Position numbers and translations under genes: made by a program | Notes under the pieces: generated by a model | Databases searched by the model: none | Told to the model about the DNA's origin: nothing | Seen by the model: only the letters and a program-made list of their open reading frames with translations | Assembly: GCA_025084515.1 (NCBI GenBank) | Contig: JAJAGP010000048.1 | Location: forward strand, 367,501-431,500 | Direction of reading: 5' to 3' | DNA: 64,000 nucleotides | Origin: Ancistrus triradiatus | Lineage: Eukaryota; Chordata; Actinopteri; Siluriformes; Loricariidae | In this document: in pieces, positions 1 to 11,155 of the stretch | How the letters are laid out: every line of letters begins with the position of its first letter | Position numbering within the stretch: position 1 is the stretch's first letter

Positions 1-539
1 ACTAACTTTTCCTTCAGAAGTTCTATCTCGCTGCATCTCTGTTATCTCATAGCAGCATGACGTGTGGATTTGAACATGCAGTTTATTCTTTTGGAGGAGC
101 ACAGCTTCGGAGGAATGTGAGGTCACAGAGTTGCTCTGGAGAATTTAGATTTATGATACTGAGTTCACAATTCGATTTTCTCACAATCGACTTTACATTC
201 GATAAAAGTCATTCCTTTTTTATTATTTCTGAAGTGTAAACAGTGTAGAACAATGCACATTTACCAAGTTTTTCAACAAGTCAACTTTAGTCCCCTACAA
301 TTAAAATAAATTACAAACAGAGGTTTGTAACTGTAAACAAATCTGTAACTGTTCTGTTCTAGCTTCAACGTATCTTAAGTAATTGAGGTAAAACATTCCT
401 TTTTTATTTCTTAAGATTAACAGTTAAACTAGGAAAGTGCATTACCTGAAGGAAACACAGAATGGTTGCGCAGCTAAAGTGGATTCCAGTTGCTATGCTC
501 TTGCTACATGGTCAGTAAGGTCCAACAGATTTGGCAGGT
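1..539. other. Upstream DNA with a degenerate dispersed repeat (about 130-430)
   Basis: No gene seen. The stretch from about 160 to 330 (CAATTCGATTTTCTCAC..., then GTGTAAACAGTGTAGAACAA) resembles 21140-21300 and, in part, sequence near 18100-18240 on the other strand. These look like pieces of one old hAT-type interspersed repeat. Nothing else recognised. Confidence 0.3.
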
Positions 540-1060
540 CAGGGCTAAGTCATTACTACGTGGTTGCTATGGTGTTGCTAGGTGGTTACTGTGGTGTTGC
601 TATGACATCCTAGGTGGTTGCTATGGTGTTGCAAGGTAGTTGCTATGGTGTCCCAGGTGGTTACTATGGTGTTATGACATCCTAGTTGGTTTCTATGGGG
701 TTGTTAGGTGGTTGCTATGGTGTCACTGGTGGTTGATATTATGTTGCTAGATGGTTGCTATGGTTTTCGAGGTGGTTGCACAGTAGTTTCTATGGTGTCC
801 CATGTGGTTGCTATGGTGTTGCCAGGTGGTTACTCTGGTGTCCCAGATGCTTGCTAGGTGGTTGCTATGGTGTTGCTAGGTGTCCCAGGTGGTTACTATG
901 GTGTTGCTATGACATCCTAAGTGGTTGATATGCTTTCCAAGGTGGTTGCTAGATGGTTGCTATGGTGTTGCTAGAAAGTTGCTAATGTTTTTCAGATGGT
1001 TGCCATGGTGTTGCTAGGTTGTTGGTAAGTGGTTGCTGTGGTAGCCCATGTGGTTGGTGG
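540..1060. repeat. Degenerate minisatellite, GGTGGTTGCTATGGTGTTGC-type unit
   Basis: About 25 imperfect copies of a roughly 20-bp unit (GTGGTTGCTATGGTGTTGCT, with variants such as TGTCCCAGGTGGTTAC and ATGACATCCTA) fill about 520 bp. There is no coding signal. The G-rich, T-rich strand lacks long runs of G. Confidence 0.85.
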
Positions 1061-1846
1061 GGTGTTACTAGTGTATTTGTATCACTGCGATAGTAGAGGG
1101 GTGCAAAAACCCCATTCATTCCTATGGGGAAAAAATCCTTAAAAAATGCATAGCTACGCAGAAACCGTGTGTCCGACCAAAAAGCTGTATACAAGCCCGG
1201 ATCAGACAGATCTGGAGTTGGAACGGTGGCGATTATCTCCACCTGTGGGATGAGATGCGCAGTGGGAATCGTGCAGAAAAATAAGAATAAATCAAAATAG
1301 TAACATAATATGTAATAAGTATTTTAATTGCAACCGTTTCACAAAATTGAAGTAACTAAGTGCTGTCTTAAAGTAAACAAACGAGCTCACTGAGAACTGA
1401 ACGTGTGTGTCTGGGAGCATGACGCGTGATTGCGCCCTCTGGTGTTCAATCAGTGCAATTTCATTACACACAGAACGCTTTATAGACAGAACGCATCGTC
1501 GCATTGTGGCATCGCGATGCTTCGTGTCACGATGCATCATTACACCCTTGGTGTATATACATACATAACCATAGAGCCTGCAGACAGGCTGAGTAGCTGG
1601 TGATGGTTGCATGTACAGTATATAGTCATGTGTAGGAAGGAACTTAAGTGCTGAGCCTATGTTATATGAAATAATCTTTACCCTGTACATGGTTATAATG
1701 GAGCTGTGTTTTAGTGAAGCAACGAAGCTTCATAATAAGCGTATAAAAAGAACGGAACCCTACATTTCAGTTTGGACACTTATGGTTCAGTGCATAATCC
1801 TTCTGGCAGACCAACGCAGTCACGCACTGCCCGGAGTGCTGCCAGG

Positions 1847-1849
<3 letters not shown>
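1061..1849. other. No gene recognised
   Basis: Mixed-composition DNA between a minisatellite and a microsatellite. Open frames here are short and show no family resemblance or consistent splice structure. Confidence 0.4.

Positions 1850-1911
<62 letters not shown>
1850..1911. repeat. (TG)n microsatellite, about 31 units
   Basis: An uninterrupted TG dinucleotide run of about 62 bp. Short open frames of alternating Cys/Val or Thr/His across it are artefacts of the repeat. Confidence 0.97.
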
Positions 1912-1913
<2 letters not shown>

Positions 1914-2376
1914 TGTGCATTGATGCATTCCCTAGAGCTCTGTGTAAACATGGACCAGTTCCTTTGTGAACTATTCCGTTGACTGGTTTTTGAATCGAGT
2001 GCATCCCCGATTCCTTCTTTAAACATCTGTATGGGGTAAAATGAGATTTGGTCGTGTTTGCACTGGGTGTAGGTGGAGGTAATCTTCATCAACATTGTGT
2101 AAATGTTGTGGCATCTTGGTTTAAACACAGACAATTGTACAAAAGCATTTTCCTGTGCTATGAAAGAATAGAAAGTCATATTACTTGTGTGAATGCAGCA
2201 CAACTACGGCTCCTTAAGAACTAAACCGATCAGCCGTGTAACACTGAACCCATCTCTACTGATCGAAAGGTTGAGGGATCAAGTCCTGGCTCCACCAGCT
2301 TTACAATGTAGGGCCCTTTAAACAAGGTTTTCACAGAATTTCACAGAAATTTCATTATTGTGCTTCAATGTGTATA

Positions 2377-3314
2377 CGGTGGTACCTCGGTTCTCGCCCA
2401 TAATTCGTTCCAGAAGGCTCGTCGAGAACCGAAAACGCAACGAAAAGTACCGAGCAAATGTTTCTGGGACTGTGGTAGCCTAGTGGATAAGGTACTGGAC
2501 TATGGACCAGAAGGTCCAGGGTTCAAATCCCACCTCTGCCAAGCTGCCACTGTTGGGTCCTTGAGCAAGGCCCTTAACCCACAGTTGCTTGGATTGTAAG
2601 ACTGTACCAATTGTAAGTCGCTCTGGATAAGGGCGTCTGCTAAATGCTGTAAATGTAAATGTAAGTTTGAATGTAAGTTTCCCATAAGGAATAATGTAAA
2701 TTGAATGAATCGGTTCCAGACCCCCAGAAAGTCCACACTGTATCAGGCATTATATGCATTAATGGAGTTGTACTGTACAGGTTCTCCCTGATTTATGATG
2801 GGGATATGTTCAACAAATGAGTTGAGTTGAATATAGTCTATACTGTATCCATTACACATTAACACTTGCATTAACACTTATTAACCTAGTTACCCAAAAT
2901 CATTAACACTAAGCTTATTTTATAATAGTGTTATCTCATCTCATTTCGTGAGTAATGTATTGAAAGTGAGAAGTCAAAGCAAAACACTTACTTTATTGGT
3001 GAACCCTGGGCAGATTTCTGGAGGATTCAGTTCCTGTTTTGCTTTCAGTCACCTGTCATCAATCTTTTTGGGACCCATGGAGACTTATTTGCACTAAGAA
3101 TACAGTATTGTAGATGTGAAAAGGGAGAAAAACACGCTAAACACAGTGCAGATCCGAACTGAGCGAGAGCTATTGTGAATCTGACTCACCGAGTCACTGT
3201 GTACTGAATCGTGGAACGCGTACCGCGAACGAGTATCGAACAAACGATGAGAACCGAGACAAAAGCTGAGAACTGAATCGAGTTCCGAGGTGTTCGACAA
3301 CCGTGGTACCACTG
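2377..3314. mobile_element. TA-flanked TIR element (Tc1/mariner-type MITE), interrupted by a SINE
   Basis: The left end CGGTGGTACCTCGGTTCTCG and the right end (reverse complement near 3276-3314, CAGTGGTACCACGGTTGTCG) are inverted copies. Each is bordered by TA (2375-2376 and 3315-3316), as expected for Tc1/mariner transposition. The interior has no transposase and is non-autonomous. A SINE at 2469-2664 sits inside it. Confidence 0.7.
2469..2664 (+). repeat. tRNA-derived SINE, copy 1
   Basis: It starts with a tRNA-like head holding an A box (TAGCCTAGTGG) and B box (GGTTCAAATCC), then a conserved body (CTGCCACTGTTGGGTCCTTG). It ends in the common fish SINE tail (AAGTCGCTCTGGATAAGGGC, GTCTGCTAAATGCTGTAAAT). 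Five further full or partial copies and one tail fragment occur in the window. Confidence 0.85.
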
Positions 3315-6179
3315 TATTTCATTTTATAGTCATTTTGGCCGAATACTTGCACAGATGTATGGAAAAAGAAATGGCAACAAAAGATCTGCACCTTTGTCTT
3401 ATGGTTTGCATTTTCATTTGATTTTTGACCGGATTTACCTCCCATAGCCTGTTATCACACCAGTCTCGGGAAGCATTGCGGAGGAGGATCATGATTTGGG
3501 CGACTTTGCTTCCTTAAGGTCTGGACAGCATGCAATCATTGCAGGAATATTTATAAATTCTTTCAAAGTCCATTTCCAAAGTTTACAGGATGATCCTTCA
3601 GTTTGAGGTCCCAGACTAGCAGTCAGCGTTTTGCTGTGTCCCGAAAAACATAACGTTTCCATTTTGAGGACTGTTTTGTCCTTCGAAAGCATGCAAACGT
3701 TTTGGCTTCTCTTGCATAACACACCCCGCGTGTTTACACTAGACGGCTCTAGACTTCCCCTGGAGTGAGTGTTATTCGTGTTTGCATAATTGAGAGTGCA
3801 TGACACACAGTTTAAGAACCTGCTTAGCATAATTCCAGCCAACGGAGAAAGCTAAGCAAGGCCCAGAAGAGATGTAATCACCGCTCTGTACGCAGCTCGA
3901 TCAAATCTTAATGTGCCTAGGTGTTATTATGCCATTATACCGTGAGTGTGTTTAATCTCCCTCTTAACCTTCGACGCATGGTTTCGTACCCGGACTCGGT
4001 GCCTGTTTAAATACCCATGAGTCTTGATTGAGCGTGAAAATGCCACGCGTCGATGCCGTGTTTGCTGTGGCGTAATGACAGAGGTGAGTCGAGCTACAGC
4101 GGCCCGACCTGGTGTCTTGTTTTATGCTGTAATATAAAGGGTAACTGTGGCTCCCGGGCGTCGAGCTGCTCTGATAGAGAGGTGCCTGTAACGCGGATAT
4201 GACCTTTAAGTTCTGCAGTTCTTAGTAGCGTAGTGGAGAACGCGAGTTTCGTTGGTGTAGAGACCGTGAAAATGTCTGGCAACCGTAAAATATTCAGCCA
4301 TTCTAATTCCTGCCTGTTTAGTCTTATTAGTCACAGCCTAAGAGATTAAATCAGTGAATTATCTCAGCGTGGTGCTTATTTTCGTACGTTATTGTTCTTT
4401 CAAAAGCTGTTTATACTGTGTACATGTGCAAAACGTTTGTGAGCCCTTTCAAATTACGTGCTGTTCCGCATCGCTCCTAAAATGTGGTCTGGTCTCAATC
4501 CAGGTCGTAATAGGCGACCAAAAAGGGGGTGGGCCGATCGGGCAAAAATAGCCCATCATATCACACTTTCTTTAGGCTGGAGCGCAATACATGATGTTAT
4601 TACCATTGTTTTGAGGCATATTATATTATATTACATTATTTTATGTTATGTATATATATTATGAGTCTACGGATGCGATTTCAGGCACTCCCTCAGTCTC
4701 GGTGCCGCTGTCCCAGTGATAGAAGATATTTAGTAACAGTTTGCCTCAGTGGCTATAGAGTTTCACCTTATATTTCACTTATTTTTTGTCTTTATTGATT
4801 GGCGTTATTGTATTACATTCCTTTGCTTTATTCATGCTTTAATCATCAGTTACTTACTAATATATGAGTTGGAACAATCATTTGGGGGTCTGGAATGGAG
4901 TCATCCTATTCGCGTTGCTTATGGGGGAACTACGATTCTGACTTCGAACAAATCAAACGGCCTTCAGGAACCAATTTCGTTCGTGATTGTGATTTATTAA
5001 CTACTACACCACAGTTAGTTCTGACCCCGCAGTCTGTTTGGCTGGGGACGGCTCCCCCCTATGACATTATTGACTATAACGCACTAAGTATTACTCTGCC
5101 ATACACACGTAACCTAGCGACGAGGCCCTCCCTAAAAAGCAGCCAGGTTCTAATGAGTAAAACACTGCGGAAATGAAAGCTATTATTAGTTTATAAAATA
5201 TATTGGTTTGGAAAACAGTTTAAATTTGGAAGATGAAGCTGTTAATGACCACCCTGAGCAAAAGGTTTATCACATTTAGGATTTGAAAGCACTGGAAAAG
5301 CGAAATGAAGTCAGTCCTTTAAATCAAACATTCTGGCTCTTAATGGATTCACAGCTCGACTGAAGATCAGTTTTAGTCCCATCAACAAAAATGAACTGAA
5401 TCAGCTTCATCACTCATAAAGACGTCGTTTGCTGGAGTTAAACTCTGTGTTTTTCATTAAACACCATCCGCGGCTGATCGGAGCTTCGTTCATCTGACAG
5501 GTTTGTTATCTGTGAGTCCAGCTCTAACCCAGAGAAGCTGCTGATGCTCTGTAGCTCTGCCCTTACATTTCTGACTGATAAGATTAACATTAAGAGCTTC
5601 ATCAAACAAATGTATAATCGATAATCAAACGGGTTCCTAGACTTTGGTTAGAACACCGGGATCTCACTCTGATTTGCTTCAGTCGGTAGAATAGTGGATC
5701 TTAGTAACAGCCTGCCTTATAAACCCCATCCATTTTATCTGCTGAATGTAAATTATATTTCGTTTTAGTAAATTAAAACTTACCAACTGATATCTTTGTG
5801 TTTATTGTCTGTATAATAAAAAATGATTGGTAATTCTGTTCCTCGACTTTAATGACTGGAGGGAACGATAGAATGGAACTATTTTACGTCGCGGAGGGGG
5901 ATAAACAAATCGTTTTTTTCTGTCCTCTATCTTAAAATCTAACAATAAATGGTGATAACGGAACTGTGGTATAATTACCGAATATCCCGTGCCAATATCT
6001 CACGTTAAAGCACTCCCTCTCGTGTATTATTGGGTAAGTAACGAGGATCATCCCTTTATAGATGTCATTCTGGCATCACGTCTTTTGGGGGTTCCTTACC
6101 AAGTTATGTACGGTAAGGAAAGACAGTCATAAGAAGGGGAGAGAATCTCTAGGCACTCTCACAGTGAGTCCATGACTTT
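3315..6179. other. No gene recognised; possible old Tc1-like fragment near 3440-3620
   Basis: Mostly AT-rich single-copy-looking DNA. Around 3480-3520 the string GGAGGAGGATCATGATTTGG recalls the GGGSxxxWG block of Tc1 transposases, but it is too decayed to assign. No exon-like segment with flanking splice sites and family resemblance was found. Confidence 0.3.
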
Positions 6180-6555
6180 GGTTTTGATGTCGTTGTAGAT
6201 TGTAGGTTGCCAGGTATGCATAATTGTAAAGACTAGGCTTTATTTGGCCTCTTGTTCTGTTGACTTTAGTGGGGTTTTTTTCATCCCCGGATCTGGCAAC
6301 CCTGGAATGAAATGCGCCACGGAATTAAAGGCAACGAAACGGCTGTCAGACTCTTTGTGGAGACTCTGAAATCCAGTATATACTCGAGAAAATGTAGAAC
6401 GTTATTATTTGATATTAAAGTTCGTTTAATTCACATTCCTGTGAGATTACTGGTTGGTTGCAAAGTAGAAATTCGATTATTGCCGGAGTCATGGAAACCC
6501 AGAGCTTTCCCATTATCTGATTACTCAAGTGCATGTAAACTCGTTGATCGGATTT

Positions 6556-7656
6556 AGGGCTGCAACAACGAATCGATAAAATCGATAATAATCCATTATT
6601 AAAAGTGTCGAAAACGAATTTCATTATCGATTTGTTGGGACGCATGAATTATGTGTGCCTCGCCTTGTCATATCCACTTACGTTCCTTGCGGCACTTCGT
6701 CAAGGCTGGAAAAAAATACGAGCGACTGAACGGAGCGAGGCGGAACATTCAAAATAAGTTAAGAATGGAATACATTTTTCAGATGAAACATGACAGACGC
6801 AGAGAAGAAGGTTCGGCTTAAGTCCTCAAAAGTGTCGGAGCACTTCAAGCTTCACACAACTAAACAATGTGTAACATGCAAGCTTTGCTAAAGTGATCCG
6901 ACCTGGCACGGGAGCACCACGGTGATGATACAGCCCTCGAAACGGAAACATGTTGGCGTCACCGATGAGGATCACAGCGTCAACAACAGCGTAAGTCACC
7001 ACAATATCCCGAGTTTGTTCCGTTTTGAAGTGAGGAAACGTAACGGCGCACTCACACTATGCGAACGGACACAGCACGGTTGATGCTGTTTTTGCTTGTT
7101 AGCTAGATAATGACAGTGATGTAGTTAAGAGGCAGATATCCTATATTGGTCAGGCTAGCCAAGTCCTGTTTATGCATTCCTGCTACTTCAACACTGTCTG
7201 AGCGTCTATTTTCTGCGGCAGGAAATATAGTCTCTAAAAAGAGCCAGCTTTAGCCAGGAGCGTGTGGACATGCTAACATTTTTGCATTGCAATGCAAAGT
7301 TCCTAAAGAAAGCGAGTGAATGAGTTTGTATGTGGTGTTTGCATCAGAGATGCACTTATTCTTCTTTATTAAGATAAGATAGCCTTTTATTATCCCACAG
7401 GGGGAAATGATCTTGTTACGGCACCAAGAAGGAAGAAACAGAATAAATACAAGTATACACACTATTTAATTTGCTATTTTAATTTATTAATAAATTTAAC
7501 TTATTATTATTCAATTATAACTTATTTGATCTGTTATTCAATGTTATATTTCTGAATAAAGACATGGAAATGCTTTTTTGTAAAAAATCCAATTCATCGA
7601 TTAATCGAAAAAATAATCGGCCGATTAATCGATTATTAAAATAATCGTTAGTTGCA
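6556..7656 (+). mobile_element. Internally deleted hAT (Ac-like) transposon
   Basis: Ends are inverted: GGGCTGCAACAACGAATCGA on the left, and AATAATCGTTAGTTGCA on the right, the usual end of fish hAT-Ac elements. Around 6800-6975 the plus strand reads SKVSEHFKLHTTKQCVTCKL followed by a Cys-Leu-Ala-type block and KRKH, a decayed BED zinc finger. Around 7160-7320 it reads IPATSTLSERLFSAAGNIVS then, after a frameshift, VDMLTFLHCNAKFLK, the hAT C-terminal dimerisation block. The catalytic middle is deleted. A clean 8-bp target duplication is not visible. Confidence 0.75.
6800..7320 (+). pseudogene. hAT transposase remnant: BED-finger and dimerisation fragments
   Basis: Two transposase pieces are joined without the RNase H-like core. 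The N-terminal BED finger keeps HFKLHT and CVTCKLC but has in-frame stops. The C-terminal piece keeps SERLFSAAGNIVSKK, a hallmark of hAT dimerisation domains, then a stop and a +1 shift before DMLTFLHCNAKFLK. It cannot encode an active enzyme. Confidence 0.7.
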
Positions 7657-7720
7657 GATTACTGACGAAACCTGATTTTCTGCAGTTGCCGGATTATTGA
7701 GGTTACGTCAACACACTCAC

Positions 7721-8254
7721 TGGTCCCTAGATTTGTTGTTAAGTTGTTGTTTGTGTAGTGTGAGTGTAGGAAGACTGTTTTACATATAGCGAACATTTGA
7801 ACGTGAGGAAAGTGCAGATTTGGACACTGCCATCGAGTATCTTTGTCAGGTTGTCAGAACGTTCTTTTCTGACTGACTTCGCTGCAGTTTAGAGTCAGAC
7901 ACTAATGCAGCTGCCTGGCTGCAGGCTTGTGGAGTGTGTGCGCATGTGTGAGCTGATGCAGAATGATGGCTCGTGACCACGATTCATATTCCCATGACAG
8001 AGATGTTTGTATTGAGTGTGTTGAGTTGAAACGGAGCTAACGGAGCCTTCCACGAGTCTTACGTTCCTTCTGCTTTGCCTTTTGTTCATAATCAGAGAAT
8101 CACAAATGATTTTGAAACTTTTAATGCTGAATAAACCAAAATGTATCTGAATTTAATTTGTTGAACTTTGAAAGTGTACTGAATGTCCCATTTTGTCTTG
8201 GTTTTCTTTCTTGATGTTACTTTAGTCTTTAGTTTGCTTCTAATCAGATCATCC
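7721..8254. other. No gene recognised
   Basis: AT-rich intergenic-type sequence; no motif or repeat that I can name. Confidence 0.4.
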
Positions 8255-8452
8255 TCCATACCAGATGTTTGGCTGTGTGTGGAAAATCCCAGTAGTTTGT
8301 GAAATACTCACCAACAACCATGCCATGTTTAAAGTCACTTAAATCACCTTTCTTTCCCATTCTGATGCTCGTCTTGATCATGTCTCCATGAATCGAGTTT
8401 CTACCAACGATCCGGTGAACAGGTGTACCTAATAAAGTGGCCAGCGAGTGTA
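8255..8452. repeat. Dispersed DNA-element end (AGGTGTACCTAATAAAGTGG type)
   Basis: It ends in CAGGTGTACCTAATAAAGTGGCCAGCGAGTGTA (about 8420-8452), a terminus common in fish and amphibian genomes. The 150 bp before it (TTTGTGAAATACTCACCAAC, ACCATGCCATGTTTAAAGTC) is part of the same element. The other end is not visible, so this is a truncated copy. Family name not assigned. Confidence 0.6.
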
Positions 8453-9475
8453 GATATGTCTACTGTTTTAAAACTGAACAAACTGTAGGCTTCAGAGTGT
8501 GTAACAGGGCTACTGGCTTCACACTTGGAGTTCCTCTGTGTGTTTATGCCAGATGAGTGATCAAAACTAACCGTTCATTCTGCTCATAACAGGATTATGA
8601 TGAAATGTGACAGCGTCCGCTGTGCTTGTCCTTTTTATTCGTGTCCTTTAGGGCCTTTCTGACTTTTGGGGCTTGTTTACATTACAAACCCTGTTAACAT
8701 CATGGCTATGATGCACAAACAGCAATAATACGCATTTGAAAGCTTCCAGTTCGGGGAAATGGTGCAGTAGCAGCACAAGACTTAATCACAGACATGCCTC
8801 GCTCCATAGGCAGTGTGAAATTGTCGAACTCCTGCTGTTTTTCCAGCAGCTAACACCGGATGACAACTGTACAAGTGTAGACTTGGTGTAAAATAAAAGC
8901 CAAGTGTTTTATTAGCACTTTTTTACTACCTAAGAGCTGAGAATTTGCTCATGTCAGCTAGATTAGGTCCTGGTTTAGTAAGTACCTACTGTATGACATC
9001 AGCCTGCACCTCTAGCAATACTGAGCCGTCTCATATTTTATCCTTCATACGATGATATTAGAACTGTTTTTGTTACCCTCATGCAGATTTTGTCCTGTTG
9101 CAAAGAATAGAACTAGTGATTTTTGTCCTCCCTGTGAAGAGATCCTGGAGGAGAAATAAACGTTTTTATAGGGTCATGTGATTGAACTAAAATGCACGGT
9201 CACTTGAAACGAGTCCCTCGCTGCATAACCCAAGCTGCTTTTAGAGAAATGCGAAAATGTGAAGCTTGTTTACTGCGTTTTTGCTGAGAATGTTTCTGGG
9301 AGCATGATTTAAAGTGGGTTATTTTTGCAGATGTTTATCCCAAGTTGAATCTGCAGACCAAAAACTGCTCCAGAGTTTAGCGCTCCATTGCATGTAGCAC
9401 ACCTGATTCAATTCTTTATACTATCAGTGCATTTTAATTAGGACAGTGTGTTTGATGACAGTGTATGCAGGCAGT
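8453..9475. other. No gene recognised
   Basis: About 1 kb with no repeats, coding exons or RNA genes that I can identify. Confidence 0.4.
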
Positions 9476-10800
9476 GTGTTCTAGTCAAGACCGCTAGAGC
9501 ACAGTTCGAGTCAATATCAAGACTTTTAGTAGTTGAGACCAAGAGCAGCATTTAGCAGACGCCCTTATCCAGAGCGACTTACAATTGGTACAGTCTTACA
9601 ATCCAAGCAATTGTGGGTTAAGGGTCTTGCTCAAGGACCCAACAGTGGCAGCTTGGCAAAGGTGGGATTTGAACCCTGACCTTTTGATCCATAGTCCAGT
9701 ACCTTAACCGCTAGGCTACGACAGCCCCTTCATACAGGAATAAGAAGAAAATAGAAAATAAATTGGTTTGTAATTCACTTTATTCATTATACGAGATATA
9801 TTAATAAGTAATATAATATTTCATCATATGTTTTGTAAAATATGACTAAGTAATTAAAAGCCTAAAATGGTTATTATATTATAGTCTTAAACTAAGGCAG
9901 TGTAAACGTTGGAGGCAAATGATGTTTCGTTTCCGTTTCCCTTCTTCTCTCAAACTTACCGATAATCAGAATCACCACATAAAGTCACCTGAATATAAAC
10001 AACATCCATTCCATAATTTTTTTTATTATTAAAGGTGAATCATTATAACATTTTCAAACTGCCCTCAAACATAAACGATCCCAAACTATACGAACTAAAT
10101 ACACGAGGTGAAAATGCACACGTACAATCTTAATGTCAGACTATTTATAATAAAACGCAGGAAGAGCAGGAACTTGTTTTTCCTGTTAGCCAATTGGAGT
10201 GCAGATTTTATTTCAGCCTGTAGAGGGAGGACCAATCAGTCAGAATAAAATCGGTCCTTCCTCTACGTTTTATTATAAATAGTCTGACATTAAGATTGTA
10301 TGTGTACATTTTCACCTCATGTATTTAGCTCGTATAGTTTGGGATCGTTTATGTTTGAGAGCAGATTGAAAATGTTATGACTTTTAATAATAAAAAATAA
10401 TAATGGAATGGATGTTGTTTATATTCAGGTGACTTTATGTCGTGATTCTGATTAAGTTTGAGAGAAGAAGGGAAAAAGAAACGAAACATCATTTGCCTCC
10501 AAAGTTTACATTGCCTTAGTTTGATTAAGACTATAATATAATAATCATTTTAGGCTTTTAATTACTTCGTTATATTTTACAAAACATATGATGAAATATT
10601 ATATTACTTATTAATATATATCACGTATAATGAATATAGTGAATCCTAAAGTGAATGGATTGATGAAATTCAATAACGATATAAAAAATGTTCGGCTTAT
10701 AATTGACGTTAAATCAGACTCGGTTGTGGTCGATGGCAATTTCCGAGTCCACCTCACCCCGAGAGCGAGACGAGACCGAGTCCGACTGCTGATGACATTT
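9476..10800. mobile_element. Foldback element with ~390-bp inverted arms
   Basis: The left arm 9772-10165 and right arm 10264-10647 are reverse complements at high identity (for example TTTATAATAAAACG against CGTTTTATTATAAA at the inner ends, AAACATATGATGAAATATTA against TAATATTTCATCATATGTTT at the outer part). A ~100-bp spacer separates them. Outer flanks carry CGAGACCGAG-type sequence also found at 19738-19800. No transposase is visible, so it is a non-autonomous long-TIR transposon. A SINE is inserted in the left flank. Confidence 0.8.
9549..9726 (-). repeat. tRNA-derived SINE, copy 2 (minus strand)
   Basis: Reverse complement of the SINE at 2469: tail CATTTAGCAGACGCCCTTAT at the left, B box as GGATTTGAACCC, and head ending near 9726. 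It is inserted in the left flank of the foldback element. Confidence 0.85.
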
Positions 10801-10984
10801 ATAATGGGCTTAAGCCATTGCCATGACAGCAGGGTTAGAGTTTGTTTGTTTGTTTGTTGAGTTAACGTCGCTATCAGCATCAGTGGCCATGTTCAGCGAC
10901 ATACACAAGGTTAGATCTATGCACAAGGTTACTTCAAGACAAGTCACATGTATATACACTCAAGTCAATGCCAATTTAGCGTAA

Positions 10985-11155
10985 TCAATTAACCTAACAT
11001 GCATGTCTTTGGACTGTGGGAGGAAACCGGAGTACCCGGAGTAAACCCACGCAGACACGGGGAGGACCCAGGCTGCTCCACTCTGGGATTGAACCCAGGA
11101 CCTTCTTGCTGTGAGGTGGCGATGCTACCCACTGAGCCACCGTGCCGCTCGAAGG
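10985..11155 (-). repeat. SINE-like dispersed repeat, second type
   Basis: It contains TTTGGACTGTGGGAGGAAAC then CCGGAGTACCCGGAG and ACCCACGCAGACACGGGGAG. It ends in a tRNA-like head on the minus strand (B box as GGGATTGAACCC, then CCCACTGAGCCACCGTGCC). This body is common in fish genomes. Boundaries are approximate. Confidence 0.7.

Larger units (their letters stand above)
6180..7720. mobile_element. CACTTAAT-type MITE copy, split by an hAT element
   Basis: The left part (about 6180-6555: GGTTGCCAGG..., GGATCTGGCAACCCTGGAAT, AATTCGATTATTGC) and the right part (7657-7715, ending TGATTTTCTGCAGTTGCCGG) match the element seen whole at 38988-39565. The hAT element at 6556-7656 lies between them. 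Ends are approximate. Confidence 0.6.

Noticed and set aside
2469..2545. A possible tRNA gene because of A-box and B-box sequences
   Set aside because: No cloverleaf with paired acceptor stem; it is the head of a SINE present in six copies.
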